Part shown: in pieces, positions 40,585 through 40,829 of the stretch
How positions within the stretch are numbered: position 1 is the first letter of the stretch
How the letters are laid out: each line of letters starts with the position of its first letter
The notes under the pieces: model-generated
What the model was told of the DNA's origin: nothing
Seen by the model: the letters and a program-made list of their open reading frames with translations, nothing else
Database searches by the model: none
Program-made: the position numbers and the translations under genes
Source of the DNA: an uncultured Collinsella sp.
GTDB taxonomy: Bacteria; Actinomycetota; Coriobacteriia; Coriobacteriales; Coriobacteriaceae
DNA: 40,829 bases
NCBI GenBank assembly: GCA_905199225.1
Contig: CAJKFS010000019.1
Location: forward strand, 1 to 40,829
Direction: 5' to 3'

Positions 40585-40610
40585 AAGGGTCCCATTTGGG
40601 GTCCTTTTTT
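40585..40610 (+). terminator. duplicated terminator of element C
   Basis: Stem AAGGGTCCC/GGGGTCCTT with wobbles, then TTTTT; a diverged copy of 40395-40420. A further antisense T-arm (GCTGGGGATTCGAACCC from 40627) follows it. Confidence 0.7.
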
Positions 40611-40647
40611 ATTATCAAGAATGGCGGCTGGGGATTCGAACCCTCAA

Positions 40648-40677
40648 AAAGGAGGCATCCTTTCGGATGCCTCCTTT
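40648..40677. terminator. strong hairpin near the window end
   Basis: A perfect 13-bp stem (40648-40660 with 40665-40677, loop TTTC). Read on the minus strand it ends in TTTTT, so it would stop transcription arriving from beyond the right edge, and on the plus strand it may insulate what follows. Confidence 0.7.
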
Positions 40678-40680
40678 CAG

Positions 40681-40829
40681 TTCAAGACTTTAGTCTGCTG
40701 GGCGCGCAGCGGCCAGCTTCAACCCACCCGCTACGCGGGTGGAGACAAACGGCTTTACAAAGCCACCCCTCCGGCCGATATTGACGATTGTTCAGGCCGT
40801 CAAGAATTCGAGTCGAAGGGGTGGTCGCC
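40681..40829 (+). other. hairpin-rich edge, possible left end of an IS200/IS605-like element
   Basis: No gene is seen. A CCACCCGC-TAC-GCGGGTGG hairpin (40724-40742) is followed by a long-range pair CCACCCCT/AGGGGTGG (40763-40770, 40817-40824) whose right arm looks like a ribosome-binding site just before the window ends. IS200-type elements carry an end hairpin and a second structure that hides the transposase start. The assignment is tentative because the coding part would lie outside. Confidence 0.3.

Noticed and set aside
1..40829. CRISPR array
   Set aside because: No array of regularly spaced identical repeats with unique spacers was found. The short tandem arrays at 38855 and 40056 have no spacer-like sequence.

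Overview
The window reads as a chromosomal segment of a high-GC Gram-positive anaerobe. The best fit is Collinsella or a close relative in the Coriobacteriia. The grounds are GC-rich codon use with occasional GTG and TTG starts, a PTS/PRD-type beta-glucoside locus, a sortase-assembled pilus locus, GatCAB, and several small orphan proteins of coriobacterial type. The genus is inferred from gene content and style; no database was searched.

Layout, left to right. (1) 1-3820: beta-glucoside utilisation, with the frameshifted 3' end of a PRD antiterminator, a PTS EIIBC permease and a GH1 6-phospho-beta-glucosidase. (2) 3989-6325: an MFS transporter and a Cof-type HAD phosphatase, embedded among short dispersed hairpin repeats. 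(3) 6832-16240: a pilus locus with three sortase substrates (a tip-adhesin-like protein split at a run of seven G, a minor pilin and a backbone pilin), a winged-helix protein of unknown role, and a class C sortase. (4) 16526-20027: gatCAB, whose stop and start codons overlap. (5) 20246-21610: an AAA_14/DUF4143 ATPase preceded by a 75-bp near-palindrome. (6) 21675-28862: an AraC regulator divergent from a two-subunit ABC exporter-type transporter, then a small membrane-anchored protein and a P1B-type metal ATPase. (7) 29006-29871: a RelB-like antitoxin and PIN toxin with an operator-rich promoter. (8) 29930-35804: a small hypothetical gene, tmRNA, a Band 7 protein, rlmH, proC, a 57-residue membrane protein, serS and a hypothetical gene. 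(9) 35884-40829: tRNA-Arg(ACG), a TPR-like protein of 813 residues, a Cdc6-like ATPase behind six short tandem repeats, tRNA-Ser(GCT), and a possible transposon end at the edge.

The most unusual signal lies outside the proteins. Downstream of tmRNA, tRNA-Arg and tRNA-Ser there is each time an antisense copy of the T-arm, then a structured core of about 100 nt. The core is closed by a second tRNA-like 3' end followed by another terminator. At both tRNAs the duplicated 3' end lies exactly 190 bp after the original, and the core stems show compensatory changes between copies. This looks like a family of small tRNA-3'-end-anchored elements. A second notable signal is the G7 tract just after the signal peptide of the pilus tip protein, which suggests phase variation. 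A third is a 65-bp hairpin repeat present twice, with identical loops and covarying stems.

All calls come from reading the sequence and its translations; family assignments rest on recognised motifs.
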